Assembly (NCBI GenBank): GCA_002410755.1
Contig: DHOL01000068.1
Location: forward strand, 13,860-31,343
DNA: 17,484 bases
Direction of reading: 5' to 3'
DNA from: Ruminococcaceae bacterium UBA5391
Lineage (GTDB): Bacteria > Bacillota > Clostridia > Oscillospirales > Acutalibacteraceae
In this document: positions 8,154-15,656 of the stretch, piece after piece
Layout of the letters: each line of letters starts with the position of its first letter
Position numbering within the stretch: the first letter of the stretch is position 1
Translations under genes and position numbers: made by a program
The notes under the pieces: model-generated
The model's input: only the letters and a program-made list of their open reading frames with translations
Databases searched by the model: none
What the model was told of the DNA's origin: nothing

Positions 8154-8234
8154 ATGAAGATCGTTGTTGTTAAAAGCTCAAAGTTCTGGAGTTTTTTGCT
8201 TCGCAAAATGTTTCATATTCCAAAAGAACAATAA
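8154..8234 (+). CDS. spoVM: Stage V sporulation protein M (SpoVM), 26 residues
   Basis: This 26-residue amphipathic peptide marks the curved forespore membrane and anchors SpoIVA, the base of the spore coat. Its length equals B. subtilis SpoVM. When the two are aligned from memory without gaps, Lys2, Lys7, Lys10, Phe11, Arg17 and Met19 coincide, and the ends are charged (IPKEQ here). Position 9, a proline in B. subtilis, is serine here (VVVKSSKF). GGGAGG (8140-8145) lies 8 bases before the ATG. The gene follows thiN and a small membrane gene, the same neighbourhood as Bacillus thiN-spoVM, and a terminator begins 18 bases after its stop. Its partner gene spoIVA lies 1.7 kb downstream. Gene finders often miss it because of its size. 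Confidence 0.92.
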   Translation: MKIVVVKSSKFWSFLLRKMFHIPKEQ

Positions 8235-8252
8235 AGTAAAAAATAACTGGCT

Positions 8253-8292
8253 GCGTGGGGCGGTTTTACAAGAACCGTCCCACGCTTTTTTT
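8253..8292 (+). terminator. Rho-independent terminator after spoVM
   Basis: A 13-bp stem (8253-8265 with 8273-8285, one G-U pair) encloses a 7-base loop. Seven T residues follow (8286-8292). It closes the fmt-to-spoVM operon and separates it from the sipL-spoIVA unit. Confidence 0.93.
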
Positions 8293-8301
8293 GTATGTCC
8301 G

Positions 8302-8330
8302 TCATAAACCGGAGACATCCCGAATACCAT
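8302..8330 (+). promoter_or_regulatory. Candidate sigma-E-type sporulation promoter for sipL-spoIVA
   Basis: TCATAAA (8302-8308) and AATACCAT (8323-8330) are separated by 14 bases. This resembles the B. subtilis sigma-E pattern (KMATATT, 14-15 bases, CATACA-T), with 5 of 7 matches at -35 and about 6 of 8 at -10. It sits directly after the terminator of the preceding operon and about 34 bases before the sipL start. Mother-cell sigma-E control is what is known for coat morphogenesis genes. It is a by-eye match only. Confidence 0.42.
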
Positions 8331-8363
8331 TTCTTAGAACACAGAAAAAAAGGAGAGACCTTT

Positions 8364-9896
8364 ATGGACTATATGCTTGAGCGGGAGAAGATTGCCGCCG
8401 CGGAAACGGTATACGACGGCTGTCAGGAACAGCCGGTCGACCTTGACGTCAATCTTCCCGACTACTGCCCGGATATCCAGCGAATCCTGAAGTGCCAGAT
8501 TTACCCGAAGATCTCTTCACGCAGTATTGCAGGGGACCGCCTGATGCTGGACGGAAGCTACAACGTAAAGATCTTCTACCTTGCACCGGAAGGGAATAAT
8601 GTCCGGTTCTTTGAGACCAACGATTCCTATTCGGTGGAAATTGCCCTCAAACAGCAGGCGGACAACGCTCTGATCTTTGCTTCCCCGCGCGTGGAATATG
8701 TCAACTGCCGCGCTTCCGGCCCGCGCAGGCTGAATGTGCACGGGTCTTTTTCCCTTTGTGCGCGCGTTGTCACTGCCGGGCAGGATGAGGCGGTCAGCAA
8801 TATTGCGGGGGACGATGTGGAACAGCTGAAAACAACGGCAAATATCAGTGAGATTGCCGGGTTTTCCCAGCAGCAGTTTAGCGTTGATGAAGTGCTGGAA
8901 CTTGGCAAGGAAAAACCGGCTGCCGACAGTATCGTCCGTGTGCAGGCTTTTGCGGAGCTTCAGGATTGCAAGGTTACTGCGGGGAAGGCAATGACGAAAG
9001 GGGAAGTCTATGTAAAATTCTTGTATTTGTCGACCGGGGAAACAGGTTCTCTGGAAACTATGGAGTATTCCATTCCGTTTACGCAGATGCTTGACTGCGA
9101 CGGCGTAACAGAAGACTGCCTGTGCTCCGTCCACTTTATGGTGGCGGGCGTTGAAACACAAATCAAGAGCGATTACTCCGGAGACAGCACTTATTTTGAC
9201 ACTCAGGTGAAAATCCATGCAACCGTAGAAGCCTACCGGAAAACAGAAGTAACTTTTGTAAATGACGCCTTCTCAAAGCTGTATGACCTGAATATCACGG
9301 CAAAGCAGAAAACAATCGAAAGCCTCTCGGAATCTGCCTCGGATACCCTTGTTCACCGCAGTGAAATTGGCGTGGAAGACCATACAGTTTCAAAAGTCAT
9401 TGATGTTTGGAGTGAGATGGCAAATGCGGCTGCAAGTGTGGAAAGCAGCAAGATTACCATGAAAGGGAAGTACAGCCTCTGTGTGCTTGCCCAGGATGAA
9501 AAGGGGTTACCATTTTATTTTGAACGGCTGATTGACTTTGAGCACCAGATTCCGTCATCCTCGACGGGAGACCTGAAATGCACCGCCAATGTGATAACCG
9601 GAGGTATCAGTTACCGGATTGTCGACAAAGGGCTTGAAGTTAAAACAGAGCTTCATATCAGTGCTGAAGTTATGCAGCGCATTACCTATAAGGCAATTAC
9701 CGAAGTTACAGCGGATGAAACGAAGCCTGTGGCGCGTGATGCCTCTACATCGCTCTGCCTTTATTATGCCGATGCGGGCGAAAGCGTCTGGAATATTGCC
9801 CGGGAATACCGCACTTCTGTTGAAGCAGTGCGTACCGAGAACGGGATTTCCGGTGCCGTCGTGGAGAACCAGGGAATGCTGATGATTCCCATGTGA
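8364..9896 (+). CDS. sipL: SPOCS (DUF3794) and LysM domain protein, SipL-like coat morphogenesis factor
   Basis: This 510-residue protein resembles C. difficile SipL, which binds SpoIVA and is needed to place the coat on the forespore. I start it at 8364 after AAGGAGAG (8350-8357). An in-frame ATG at 8295 lies just past the terminator T-run and upstream of the promoter candidate. Three related units of about 110 residues (roughly 25-135, 185-295 and 345-455) fit repeated SPOCS/DUF3794 domains, the first opening with VDLDVNLPDYCPDIQRIL. A C-terminal LysM domain covers about 467-510 (YYADAGESVWNIAREY), with Trp476. There is no signal peptide or membrane helix, which fits a mother-cell cytoplasmic protein. 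Its partner gene spoIVA follows after 65 bases. The symbol is inferred from domain order and context. SafA-like LysM coat proteins are a less likely alternative. Confidence 0.85.
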   Translation: MDYMLEREKIAAAETVYDGCQEQPVDLDVNLPDYCPDIQRILKCQIYPKISSRSIAGDRLMLDGSYNVKIFYLAPEGNNVRFFETNDSYSVEIALKQQADNALIFASPRVEYVNCRASGPRRLNVHGSFSLCARVVTAGQDEAVSNIAGDDVEQLKTTANISEIAGFSQQQFSVDEVLELGKEKPAADSIVRVQAFAELQDCKVTAGKAMTKGEVYVKFLYLSTGETGSLETMEYSIPFTQMLDCDGVTEDCLCSVHFMVAGVETQIKSDYSGDSTYFDTQVKIHATVEAYRKTEVTFVNDAFSKLYDLNITAKQKTIESLSESASDTLVHRSEIGVEDHTVSKVIDVWSEMANAAASVESSKITMKGKYSLCVLAQDEKGLPFYFERLIDFEHQIPSSSTGDLKCTANVITGGISYRIVDKGLEVKTELHISAEVMQRITYKAITEVTADETKPVARDASTSLCLYYADAGESVWNIAREYRTSVEAVRTENGISGAVVENQGMLMIPM

Positions 9897-9961
9897 TGTG
9901 GTCCGGTAAATCCACCGGCCGGTTGCACGGCTGAAATTTCTCTGCCTGAGGGGGAGGTAAA

Positions 9962-11440
9962 ATGGAAGAACACAATATTTACCGGGATATTTCCGAGCGC
10001 ACAAACGGGGATATTTATATTGGTGTTGTTGGCCCGGTCAGAACGGGAAAGTCCACGTTCATCAAGCGCTTTATGGATACGATTGTAGTGCCGAACATGG
10101 ATTCCAAGTATTCACGTGAGCGGGCCGTCGACGAAATGCCGCAATCTGCGGCAGGCCGCACAATTATGACAACCGAGCCGAAATTCATTCCGGAAAAAGC
10201 TGTCACCGTCCATATTGGCGAAAATGCTACCTTTTCCGTGCGCCTGATTGACTGCGTGGGATATATTGTCCCAAGTGCGCTGGGATATATTGAGAACGAC
10301 AATCCGCGCATGGTGATGACACCATGGTACAAGGAACCAATTCCGTTCAATATGGCGGCGGAAATTGGTACCAAAAAAGTAATTACCGAGCACTCCACCA
10401 TTGGCCTTCTTGTGACAACAGACGGCAGCATCAGCGATATTCCCCGTGACGAATATGCAGAAGCAGAGGAACGGGTTGTCGACGAGCTGAAAAAAATCAA
10501 CAAACCGTTCATCGTCCTTGTCAACTGTGTTGATCCGACAACCGATGAGGTTGCTGCCCTTTGCAAACAGCTTCAGGAAAAGTATGGTGTACCGGTGATG
10601 CCTGTTAACTGCCTGAACATGGAAGAGGAACAAATTCGTGATGTCCTGTCTAAAGTCCTGTTCGAGTTCCCGGTGCGCGAGATCCGTGTGGAAATGCCCC
10701 GCTGGATTTCTTCACTGGAAAAGGATCACTGGCTCCGTTCTTCGGTTTTCACCTGTATCCGCCAGTCTGCCGCGAAGGTGTTTAAAATCCGTGACGTGGA
10801 GAATATTGTAACCGGCATGAAAAACTGTGAATTTGTACAGAATGCAAAAACGGTTTCCGTTGATCTCGGCACCGGCCGTGCAAGAGTTTCAATCATTTTG
10901 AATCATGACTTGTTTTACAAGGTCCTTGGTGAAAAAACCGGGCTGGAAATAAACGACGAGGGCAGCCTGATGGACTGCATGCTTAAGATGGCCGAGATGA
11001 AAAAGACCTACGACAAAGTCGATGCAGCTTACCGGGATGCAGAAGAAACCGGCTATGGTATTGTAATGCCGGATGTTGACGAACTGACACTTGATGAACC
11101 GGAGGTTATCCACCAGGGTGGGCGCTATGGAATCCGGCTCAGAGCCGCGGCACCGTCTATCCATATGATGAAGACGCGCATTACAACCGAAATCACACCG
11201 ATTGTTGGTTCTGAAAAGCAGTCGCAGGATTTGATTGACTACATTCTCAAAGAATTTGAGTCAAACCCTTCGCAGATATGGGAATCCAATGTCTTTGGGA
11301 AGAGCCTGCATGAGCTGGTGAATGACGGTATCCACTCAAAACTTCAGCGGATGCCGGACGATGCACGGGAGAAGGTGCGAGAGACAGTAGAGCGGATTAT
11401 CAATGAAGGCTGTAATGGATTGATTTGCATTATCCTTTGA
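9962..11440 (+). CDS. spoIVA: Stage IV sporulation protein A, ATP-hydrolysing coat scaffold
   Basis: This 492-residue protein has exactly the B. subtilis SpoIVA length. It polymerises in an ATP-dependent way on the forespore surface to form the basement layer of the coat. Walker A is GPVRTGKS at 24-31 with Lys30. The sensor threonines are Thr70 and Thr71 (GRTIMTTEP). The Walker B region is LIDCVGY with Asp97. These positions agree with those studied in B. subtilis. The middle domain is followed by a C-terminal segment (IWESNVFGKSLHELV to the end) that in B. subtilis contacts SpoVM. GGGGGAGG (9950-9957) lies 4 bases before the ATG. The gene follows sipL with no visible promoter of its own, so the two probably share a transcript. 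A strong hairpin follows. Confidence 0.97.
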   Translation: MEEHNIYRDISERTNGDIYIGVVGPVRTGKSTFIKRFMDTIVVPNMDSKYSRERAVDEMPQSAAGRTIMTTEPKFIPEKAVTVHIGENATFSVRLIDCVGYIVPSALGYIENDNPRMVMTPWYKEPIPFNMAAEIGTKKVITEHSTIGLLVTTDGSISDIPRDEYAEAEERVVDELKKINKPFIVLVNCVDPTTDEVAALCKQLQEKYGVPVMPVNCLNMEEEQIRDVLSKVLFEFPVREIRVEMPRWISSLEKDHWLRSSVFTCIRQSAAKVFKIRDVENIVTGMKNCEFVQNAKTVSVDLGTGRARVSIILNHDLFYKVLGEKTGLEINDEGSLMDCMLKMAEMKKTYDKVDAAYRDAEETGYGIVMPDVDELTLDEPEVIHQGGRYGIRLRAAAPSIHMMKTRITTEITPIVGSEKQSQDLIDYILKEFESNPSQIWESNVFGKSLHELVNDGIHSKLQRMPDDAREKVRETVERIINEGCNGLICIIL

Positions 11441-11446
11441 CGCAAG

Positions 11447-11486
11447 AAGGAAAGCCGGACGGGAACAGAACCGTCCGGCTTTCCTT
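11447..11486 (+). terminator. Hairpin terminator after spoIVA
   Basis: A perfect 16-bp stem (11447-11462 with 11471-11486) has an 8-base loop, and its 3' arm ends in CTTTCCTT. There is no T-run beyond the stem, so it may be a weaker or processing-type terminator. It starts 6 bases after the spoIVA stop and lies between convergent genes. Confidence 0.75.
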
Positions 11487-11570
11487 GCATGATATCGGAA
11501 TGTAGGGTGATATGGCTGAAATAAGCTCAATTTTTTCTGCGGAGACAGGTTGGCTTGCTGCAAAGAGAAA

Positions 11571-11603
11571 GGCACAGGCATACAGTCTTATAATGCCTGT
11601 GCC
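11571..11603 (-). terminator. Terminator of the S1-motif gene
   Basis: An 11-bp perfect stem (11571-11581 with 11593-11603) has an 11-base loop. Read on the - strand it is followed by TTTCTCTTT. It lies 27 bases beyond the stop of the - strand S1-motif gene. Confidence 0.75.
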
Positions 11604-11629
11604 AGAGCCAAAAATACGCGAAAAATTTT

Positions 11630-12559
11630 CTATTTTGGTGGAAAAGCGGAAACAATCTGTTTTTCACAGCCCTCCGGGGAATAGACGAATTGGTCGATAT
11701 GATTGCCGGAAAAAAAGTATTTTGGCGGTGCGGGCCGGTAGTCAAAGTCAAAAGTATCAATAATCACAAGCTTTACCTTCATGCGTGCAGGCAGTATGCT
11801 TTTGATATAAACACTCGCTTGCTGGCCTGGCTTGACACCCTCTTTGACTTCTGCAAGGCCTGCAAGATTTGGTGCCAGTTCTATGAAAATCCCATACGGT
11901 TCAACAGAGCGGACGATGCCGGCAACAGTTTCACCAGCGGAAAACTGGGCAGCATTTTCTTCCCATGTGCCAAGCAGTTCCTTATGGCTCAGCGTAATGC
12001 GCCCATTCTCAATCGTTTTAGTGATGGCTCGGATATCCATACCTACAGAAAATCTTTCCCGCGGGTGCTCGATCCGCGAGACAGAGATGGAATCAATGGG
12101 AAGGAGTGCAACAACGCCGCATCCGACATCGGCAAATGCGCCGAAGCTTTCCAGATGGGTAATCCGTGCGTTGATTACATCCCCGGACTTCAGCAGAGAG
12201 ATGTATTCCCGGCGGCACTTTTCCTGAGCGGCACGGCGCGAAAGGACAGCAACGGTTGCGCCGTTTTCTCCTTTTTCAAATCCTGTCACAAGAAAGCATA
12301 CCGGATGATTAACGCGGGAAATTATGGCAATGTCCCGCACGGTTCCTTCTTTGATACCCACTGCACCTTCTTCACGCGGGATGATCCCTTTCATGCAGCC
12401 TAAGTCCACCCAAAGATTGTGGGCACTGTCACAGACAATGGCACGGGCTTCCAGAATCCGCTCTTCCCGGCATGCGTCGTTGAGTGTTGAATAACTTTGC
12501 AGCGCAGCACGATTTTCCGGTGTATCCATGTTCCACCCTTCCGGGTTGTATTCAAACAT
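11630..12559 (-). CDS. S1 RNA-binding domain protein
   Basis: This 309-residue protein has three stretches that look like S1/OB RNA-binding folds. A degenerate one lies at about 35-110. A clear one lies at about 125-193 (GDVINARITHLESFGAFADV to GRITLSHKELLGTWEEN). A shorter one lies at about 208-268 (GIVRSVEPYGIFIELAPNLAG). I start it at 12559 because GAGGAGGG (12566-12573) is 6 bases upstream. A longer reading to 12685 adds 42 residues with no binding site. This resembles clostridial S1-like proteins but is shorter than ribosomal protein S1, and it lacks a catalytic domain such as that of PNPase. The role is probably RNA binding in translation or RNA stability, an inference only. It is a single-gene unit, convergent with spoIVA and divergent from the met operon. 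The 12560-12678 leader shows no promoter I trust. Confidence 0.85.
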   Translation of the reverse strand: MFEYNPEGWNMDTPENRAALQSYSTLNDACREERILEARAIVCDSAHNLWVDLGCMKGIIPREEGAVGIKEGTVRDIAIISRVNHPVCFLVTGFEKGENGATVAVLSRRAAQEKCRREYISLLKSGDVINARITHLESFGAFADVGCGVVALLPIDSISVSRIEHPRERFSVGMDIRAITKTIENGRITLSHKELLGTWEENAAQFSAGETVAGIVRSVEPYGIFIELAPNLAGLAEVKEGVKPGQQASVYIKSILPARMKVKLVIIDTFDFDYRPAPPKYFFSGNHIDQFVYSPEGCEKQIVSAFPPK

Positions 12560-12678
12560 CGTGTTCCCTCCTCTTTCTCTTCGCTCATCTATATGCGTCG
12601 GGAAGAACTGTAATTCTTTCTGTACGCATTTAATTGAGTTAAAATGCTTGTTTTTCCTAAAAAAAGCAAAAAAGGCTC

Positions 12679-12708
12679 TTGACATTCCGGGAAAGGCCGT
12701 GTTATAAT
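12679..12708 (+). promoter_or_regulatory. Sigma-A promoter of the met transport operon
   Basis: TTGACA (12679-12684) and TATAAT (12703-12708) are both exact consensus hexamers with an 18-base spacer. Transcription should start near 12715, just before the T-box leader. Confidence 0.92.
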
Positions 12709-12714
12709 ACTGCC

Positions 12715-12992
12715 AATATAGAGAAAGCTATGAAGAGAAAAGTACACTGCGGGATACGGTCCAGAGAGCTTCGGTTGATGAAAAGGAGCACGGAAGACAC
12801 AGTGGAAAATGGTCTTGGAGCTGCGTTGCCGACTGCGTTTCTGCGCACAGGCCGCGATGGGAGCGCCCATTACTGCGCCGGGGTATGAAGTAAAGTACCT
12901 AGTGAGGCCTGTTCTGTGAAGGGCAGGCAAATTAAGGTGGTAACACGAGAGCAAAGCGCTGTCGTCCTTAAAAAGGATGGCAGTGCTTTTTT
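12715..12992 (+). promoter_or_regulatory. T-box riboswitch, probably tRNA-Met specific
   Basis: This leader senses uncharged tRNA and lets transcription read into metNIQ. Stem I is bounded by AGCT and AAGA arms near 12726-12738 pairing with TCTT and AGCT near 12813-12822. Above them, AGTACACTG (5' side) and CAGTG (3' side) flank the specifier loop, and GCTTC/GGAGC closes the distal loop. The 3' side of the specifier loop reads GAAAATGG, so AUG at 12809-12811 is the best specifier. AAU is the neighbouring alternative, but the downstream methionine genes favour AUG. The conserved T-box AAGGTGGTAACACG lies at 12934-12947. The terminator has a 14-bp stem with three G-U pairs (12956-12969 with 12973-12986) and six T residues (12987-12992). 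Confidence 0.93.
12956..12992 (+). terminator. Regulated terminator inside the T-box leader
   Basis: A 14-bp stem with three G-U pairs, a 3-base loop and six T residues. It competes with the antiterminator formed by the T-box sequence at 12934-12947. Read-through requires uncharged tRNA. Confidence 0.9.
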
Positions 12993-13022
12993 AATGCAGA
13001 TTTTACCTGAGGAGGCCAGACT

Positions 13023-14048
13023 GTGAGCGAAAGCGCAAGCGAGAAGGAAATTATACGGATTGAAAACTTAAGCAAGGTCTATCATGGCGCTGCGGGCGAA
13101 GTGGTCGCGCTGAAAGATATTAACCTTTCCATCCGTGAAGGTGAAATCTTTGGGATTATTGGCTTGAGCGGGGCCGGAAAAAGTACGCTGGTGCGCTGTG
13201 TGAATTATCTTGAGAGGCCGACTTCCGGTCGTGTGATTATCGAAGGAAATGACCTTTCTGCTCTCAGCAACCGGGAGCTGCTGAGAGCCCGCCAGAAAAT
13301 CGGCATGATTTTTCAGGAGTTCAACCTGCTCTCCCAGCGCAACGCCATGGGAAATGTCTGTTATCCAATGGAAATTGCCGGTGTATCGCGCGCAGATGCG
13401 AAGAAGAGAGCGCTTGAGCTTCTCAATATGGTTGGCCTTTCCAATCGGGCGAAAGCATACCCTTCCCAGATGTCCGGTGGGCAGAAGCAGCGCGTTGCGA
13501 TTGCCCGTGCGCTTGCCATGAATCCGAAGGTCCTTCTCTGTGATGAGGCTACGAGCGCTCTGGATCCAACAACAACACAGTCTATTCTGGAACTGCTTCA
13601 GGACATAAACCACCGGCTTGGCGTGACAATTCTCATTGTGACACATGAAATGCGCGTGATTGAGCAGATTTGCCAGAGGGTAGCCGTAATTGACCAAAGC
13701 CATATTGTTGAGATGGGGGACGTAAAGGAAATCTTCGTCCATCCTCAGTCCACCATTGCAAAACAGCTTATTTTCCCTCAGGGGCAAGTGCCAACCAGCA
13801 TTGCCGGAAACAGCACCCTGCGCATTGTGTTCGATGGCATGTCAGCCTTAGAACCAATCATTTCAAAAATGGTTCTGGAATGCCATATTACCGTGAATAT
13901 CCTTTATGCCCATACCAAAGTAGTTGAAGGCAAAACCTTTGGCCAGATGGTTATCCGGCTACCTGAAGATCAGACGTCTGTTGCCCGCATAAAGGCCTAC
14001 TTGAATGACCGTAAGATTTACTATAAGGAGGAACCGCTCCATGAATGA
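13023..14048 (+). CDS. metN: Methionine ABC transporter ATP-binding protein
   Basis: This 341-residue ATPase drives D/L-methionine import. Walker A is GLSGAGKST at 47-55, the Q-loop is near IFQEF (96-100), the signature is MSGGQKQR at 150-157, Walker B is LLCDEATSALD at 171-181 and the switch histidine is His208 (THEM). The C-terminal part after about 265 (LRIVFDGMSALEPIISKM onward) is a NIL domain, the methionine-binding regulatory domain that separates MetN from most ABC ATPases. The start is GTG at 13023, 7 bases after GAGGAGG (13009-13015). The T-box leader lies directly upstream, so control by methionine supply is expected. It overlaps metI by 8 bases. Confidence 0.96.
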   Translation: MSESASEKEIIRIENLSKVYHGAAGEVVALKDINLSIREGEIFGIIGLSGAGKSTLVRCVNYLERPTSGRVIIEGNDLSALSNRELLRARQKIGMIFQEFNLLSQRNAMGNVCYPMEIAGVSRADAKKRALELLNMVGLSNRAKAYPSQMSGGQKQRVAIARALAMNPKVLLCDEATSALDPTTTQSILELLQDINHRLGVTILIVTHEMRVIEQICQRVAVIDQSHIVEMGDVKEIFVHPQSTIAKQLIFPQGQVPTSIAGNSTLRIVFDGMSALEPIISKMVLECHITVNILYAHTKVVEGKTFGQMVIRLPEDQTSVARIKAYLNDRKIYYKEEPLHE

Positions 14049-14724
14049 GTATCTTTCTTCAGCATTCAGCACTGCCATGCTGGGAGAGTATGGGAATGGT
14101 TTGCTGGTTACACTTTATTTTGTAATTCTTTGTACCTTGGTTTCCTATTTAATTGGCATTCCGGCCGGTGTAATCCTCTGTGTGTCCGATAAAGATGGCA
14201 TTCATCCGAATGCACCGCTGAATAAAACGCTCGGGCTGGTTGTCAATATTCTGCGTTCCATTCCATTTGTTATCCTGCTTGTCCTTGTGCTGCCTCTTAC
14301 CAAAGCATTGATTGGGACTAAGGTAGGAGACAATGCGTTTCTTGTGCCTCTGATTATTTCCGCTGCGCCGTTTGTAGCGCGCATGGTGGAGTCTTCCCTG
14401 AAGGAAGTCGGCCATGGCGTCATTGAGGCAGCACAGTCCATGGGCAGTACAAACTGGCAGATTATCACTAAAGTGATGATCCCGGAGGCAAAACCTTCCC
14501 TTCTTGTGGGAGCCGCCATTTCAATTACTACGATTCTCGGCTATACTCCCCTTGCAACACTTGTGGGCGGTGGTGGCCTTGGTGCCATTGCAGTTCAGTA
14601 TGGGCTCTACCGCTTTCAGAATGATATCATGTACGTTTCTTCCATCCTGATGGTTATCCTTGTCCAGATTATGCAGGAAGTTGGCATGAAATTGGCAAGG
14701 TCATCTGACAAGCGTGCCAGATAG
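14041..14724 (+). CDS. metI: Methionine ABC transporter permease
   Basis: This 227-residue membrane permease should form the MetN2-MetI2 channel. About five hydrophobic segments are visible (roughly 20-48, 64-88, 100-118, 152-180 and 196-212). The cytoplasmic EAA coupling loop is GVIEAAQSMGSTNWQIITK at 126-144, ending in IPEA. The first residues read MNEYLSSAFSTAM. I start at 14041 because AAGGAGG (14025-14031) is 9 bases upstream. An in-frame ATG at 14005 would lie inside metN without a binding site. The start overlaps the metN stop by 8 bases, so translation is probably coupled. metQ follows after 50 bases. Confidence 0.95.
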   Translation: MNEYLSSAFSTAMLGEYGNGLLVTLYFVILCTLVSYLIGIPAGVILCVSDKDGIHPNAPLNKTLGLVVNILRSIPFVILLVLVLPLTKALIGTKVGDNAFLVPLIISAAPFVARMVESSLKEVGHGVIEAAQSMGSTNWQIITKVMIPEAKPSLLVGAAISITTILGYTPLATLVGGGGLGAIAVQYGLYRFQNDIMYVSSILMVILVQIMQEVGMKLARSSDKRAR

Positions 14725-14774
14725 TTTCCTGTATGATTTAACCAGTAGATTCTTTTGAAAAGGAGAGATTCCCA

Positions 14775-15584
14775 ATGAAAAAATTTGTATCTGTTCTGCT
14801 TGCTTCCTCCCTGCTTCTGCTGAGTCTTGCCGGCTGCAAAAACTCATCCTCTGAGAGTAAGACCATCACAGTTGGAGCCAGTGCCACGCCCCATGCCGAA
14901 ATTCTAAAAGCTGTCAAACCAATTCTTGCAAAGGAAGGCTATACGCTGAATATCAAGATCTATGACGACTATGTCCTGCCCAACACCGCCACGGAGGACG
15001 GAGAACTGGATGCCAATTATTTTCAGCACAAGCCGTACCTTGACTCTTTTAACGAAAAAAACAATACACACCTGGTAAGTGTTGCTGCAATTCATTATGA
15101 GCCTTATGGAATTTATGCCGGCACGTCTTCTTCCCTTACCAATGTGCCGGATGGCGCAAAGATTGCCGTGCCCAATGATCCTTCCAACGAAGCCCGTGCG
15201 CTCCAGCTTCTGGCAGCGCAGAAACTGATTACCATTAAAGACGGTGCCGGACTTTCCGCGACCAAAAAGGACATTTCTGCAAATCCCCATCACTATGACG
15301 TCGTTGAAATGGATGCAGCCGTAATCCCGAAAAGCCTTGACTCTGTGGCACTTGCAGTTATCAATGGCAACTATGCAATCGGTGCTGGTCTAAAAGTCAG
15401 TCAGGCCCTTGCAACAGAAGACAAAAACTCCGAAGCTGCAAAAACCTATGCCAATATTATCGCTGTGAAGCAGGGCAATGAAAACAAGCCCGCCATCAAA
15501 GCGCTGGTTAAGGCTCTACAAAGTCAGGAGGTTAAGGATTATATTACTAAAACTTATGATGGAGCAGTCGTAGCAGTTTTTTAA
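14775..15584 (+). CDS. metQ: Methionine-binding lipoprotein (NlpA family)
   Basis: This 269-residue substrate-binding lipoprotein delivers methionine to MetNI outside the membrane. The lipoprotein signal peptide spans residues 1-20, with the lipobox LAGC placing the acylated cysteine at 21 (LLLLSLAGCKNSS). The mature part carries NlpA-family motifs: VGASATPHAEILKAVKPIL, the YDDYVLPNTAT stretch, LDANYFQHKPYLD, and VPNDPSNEARALQLL in the second lobe. AAAAGGAGAG (14758-14767) lies 7 bases before the ATG. It is the third gene of the T-box operon and is followed by a terminator hairpin. Length and motifs are normal for the family. Confidence 0.95.
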   Translation: MKKFVSVLLASSLLLLSLAGCKNSSSESKTITVGASATPHAEILKAVKPILAKEGYTLNIKIYDDYVLPNTATEDGELDANYFQHKPYLDSFNEKNNTHLVSVAAIHYEPYGIYAGTSSSLTNVPDGAKIAVPNDPSNEARALQLLAAQKLITIKDGAGLSATKKDISANPHHYDVVEMDAAVIPKSLDSVALAVINGNYAIGAGLKVSQALATEDKNSEAAKTYANIIAVKQGNENKPAIKALVKALQSQEVKDYITKTYDGAVVAVF

Positions 15585-15600
15585 CCGTACGGTTATTGTT

Positions 15601-15648
15601 CAAAACAGGGAGGGCGCAGTTCCTATTGGCTGCACCCTCCCTGTTTTG
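15601..15648 (+). terminator. Terminator after metQ
   Basis: A 19-bp stem with one C-A mismatch (15601-15619 with 15630-15648) has a 10-base loop, and its 3' arm ends in CCTGTTTTG. It starts 17 bases after the metQ stop. It may act on both strands, since the remnant on the - strand ends 9 bases away. Confidence 0.8.
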
Positions 15649-15656
15649 GCCGGGAC

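Noticed and set aside
7955..8173. 72-codon GTG-initiated frame overlapping the small membrane gene
   Set aside because: The frame starting two bases earlier (ATG 7953) has the better start, a coherent membrane protein and a stop that leaves room for spoVM.
8295..8363. Upstream ATG for the SipL-like gene
   Set aside because: It lies next to the terminator T-run, would precede the likely transcription start and has no binding site. AAGGAGAG points to 8364.
8517..9218. 233-codon - strand frame
   Set aside because: Shadow of the SipL-like gene, whose domains and binding site are clear on the other strand.
11512..11763. 83-codon + strand frame after spoIVA
   Set aside because: It runs through the - strand terminator hairpin into the antisense of the S1-motif gene, and its upstream AGGGTGAT is too close to the ATG.
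11690..12403. 237-codon open frame on + strand
   Set aside because: It is wholly antisense to the S1-motif gene, has no ribosome binding site, and its product has no recognisable domain.
12560..12685. N-terminal extension of the S1-motif gene to 12685
   Set aside because: The added 42 residues are low-complexity and no binding site precedes them, while GAGGAGGG supports 12559.
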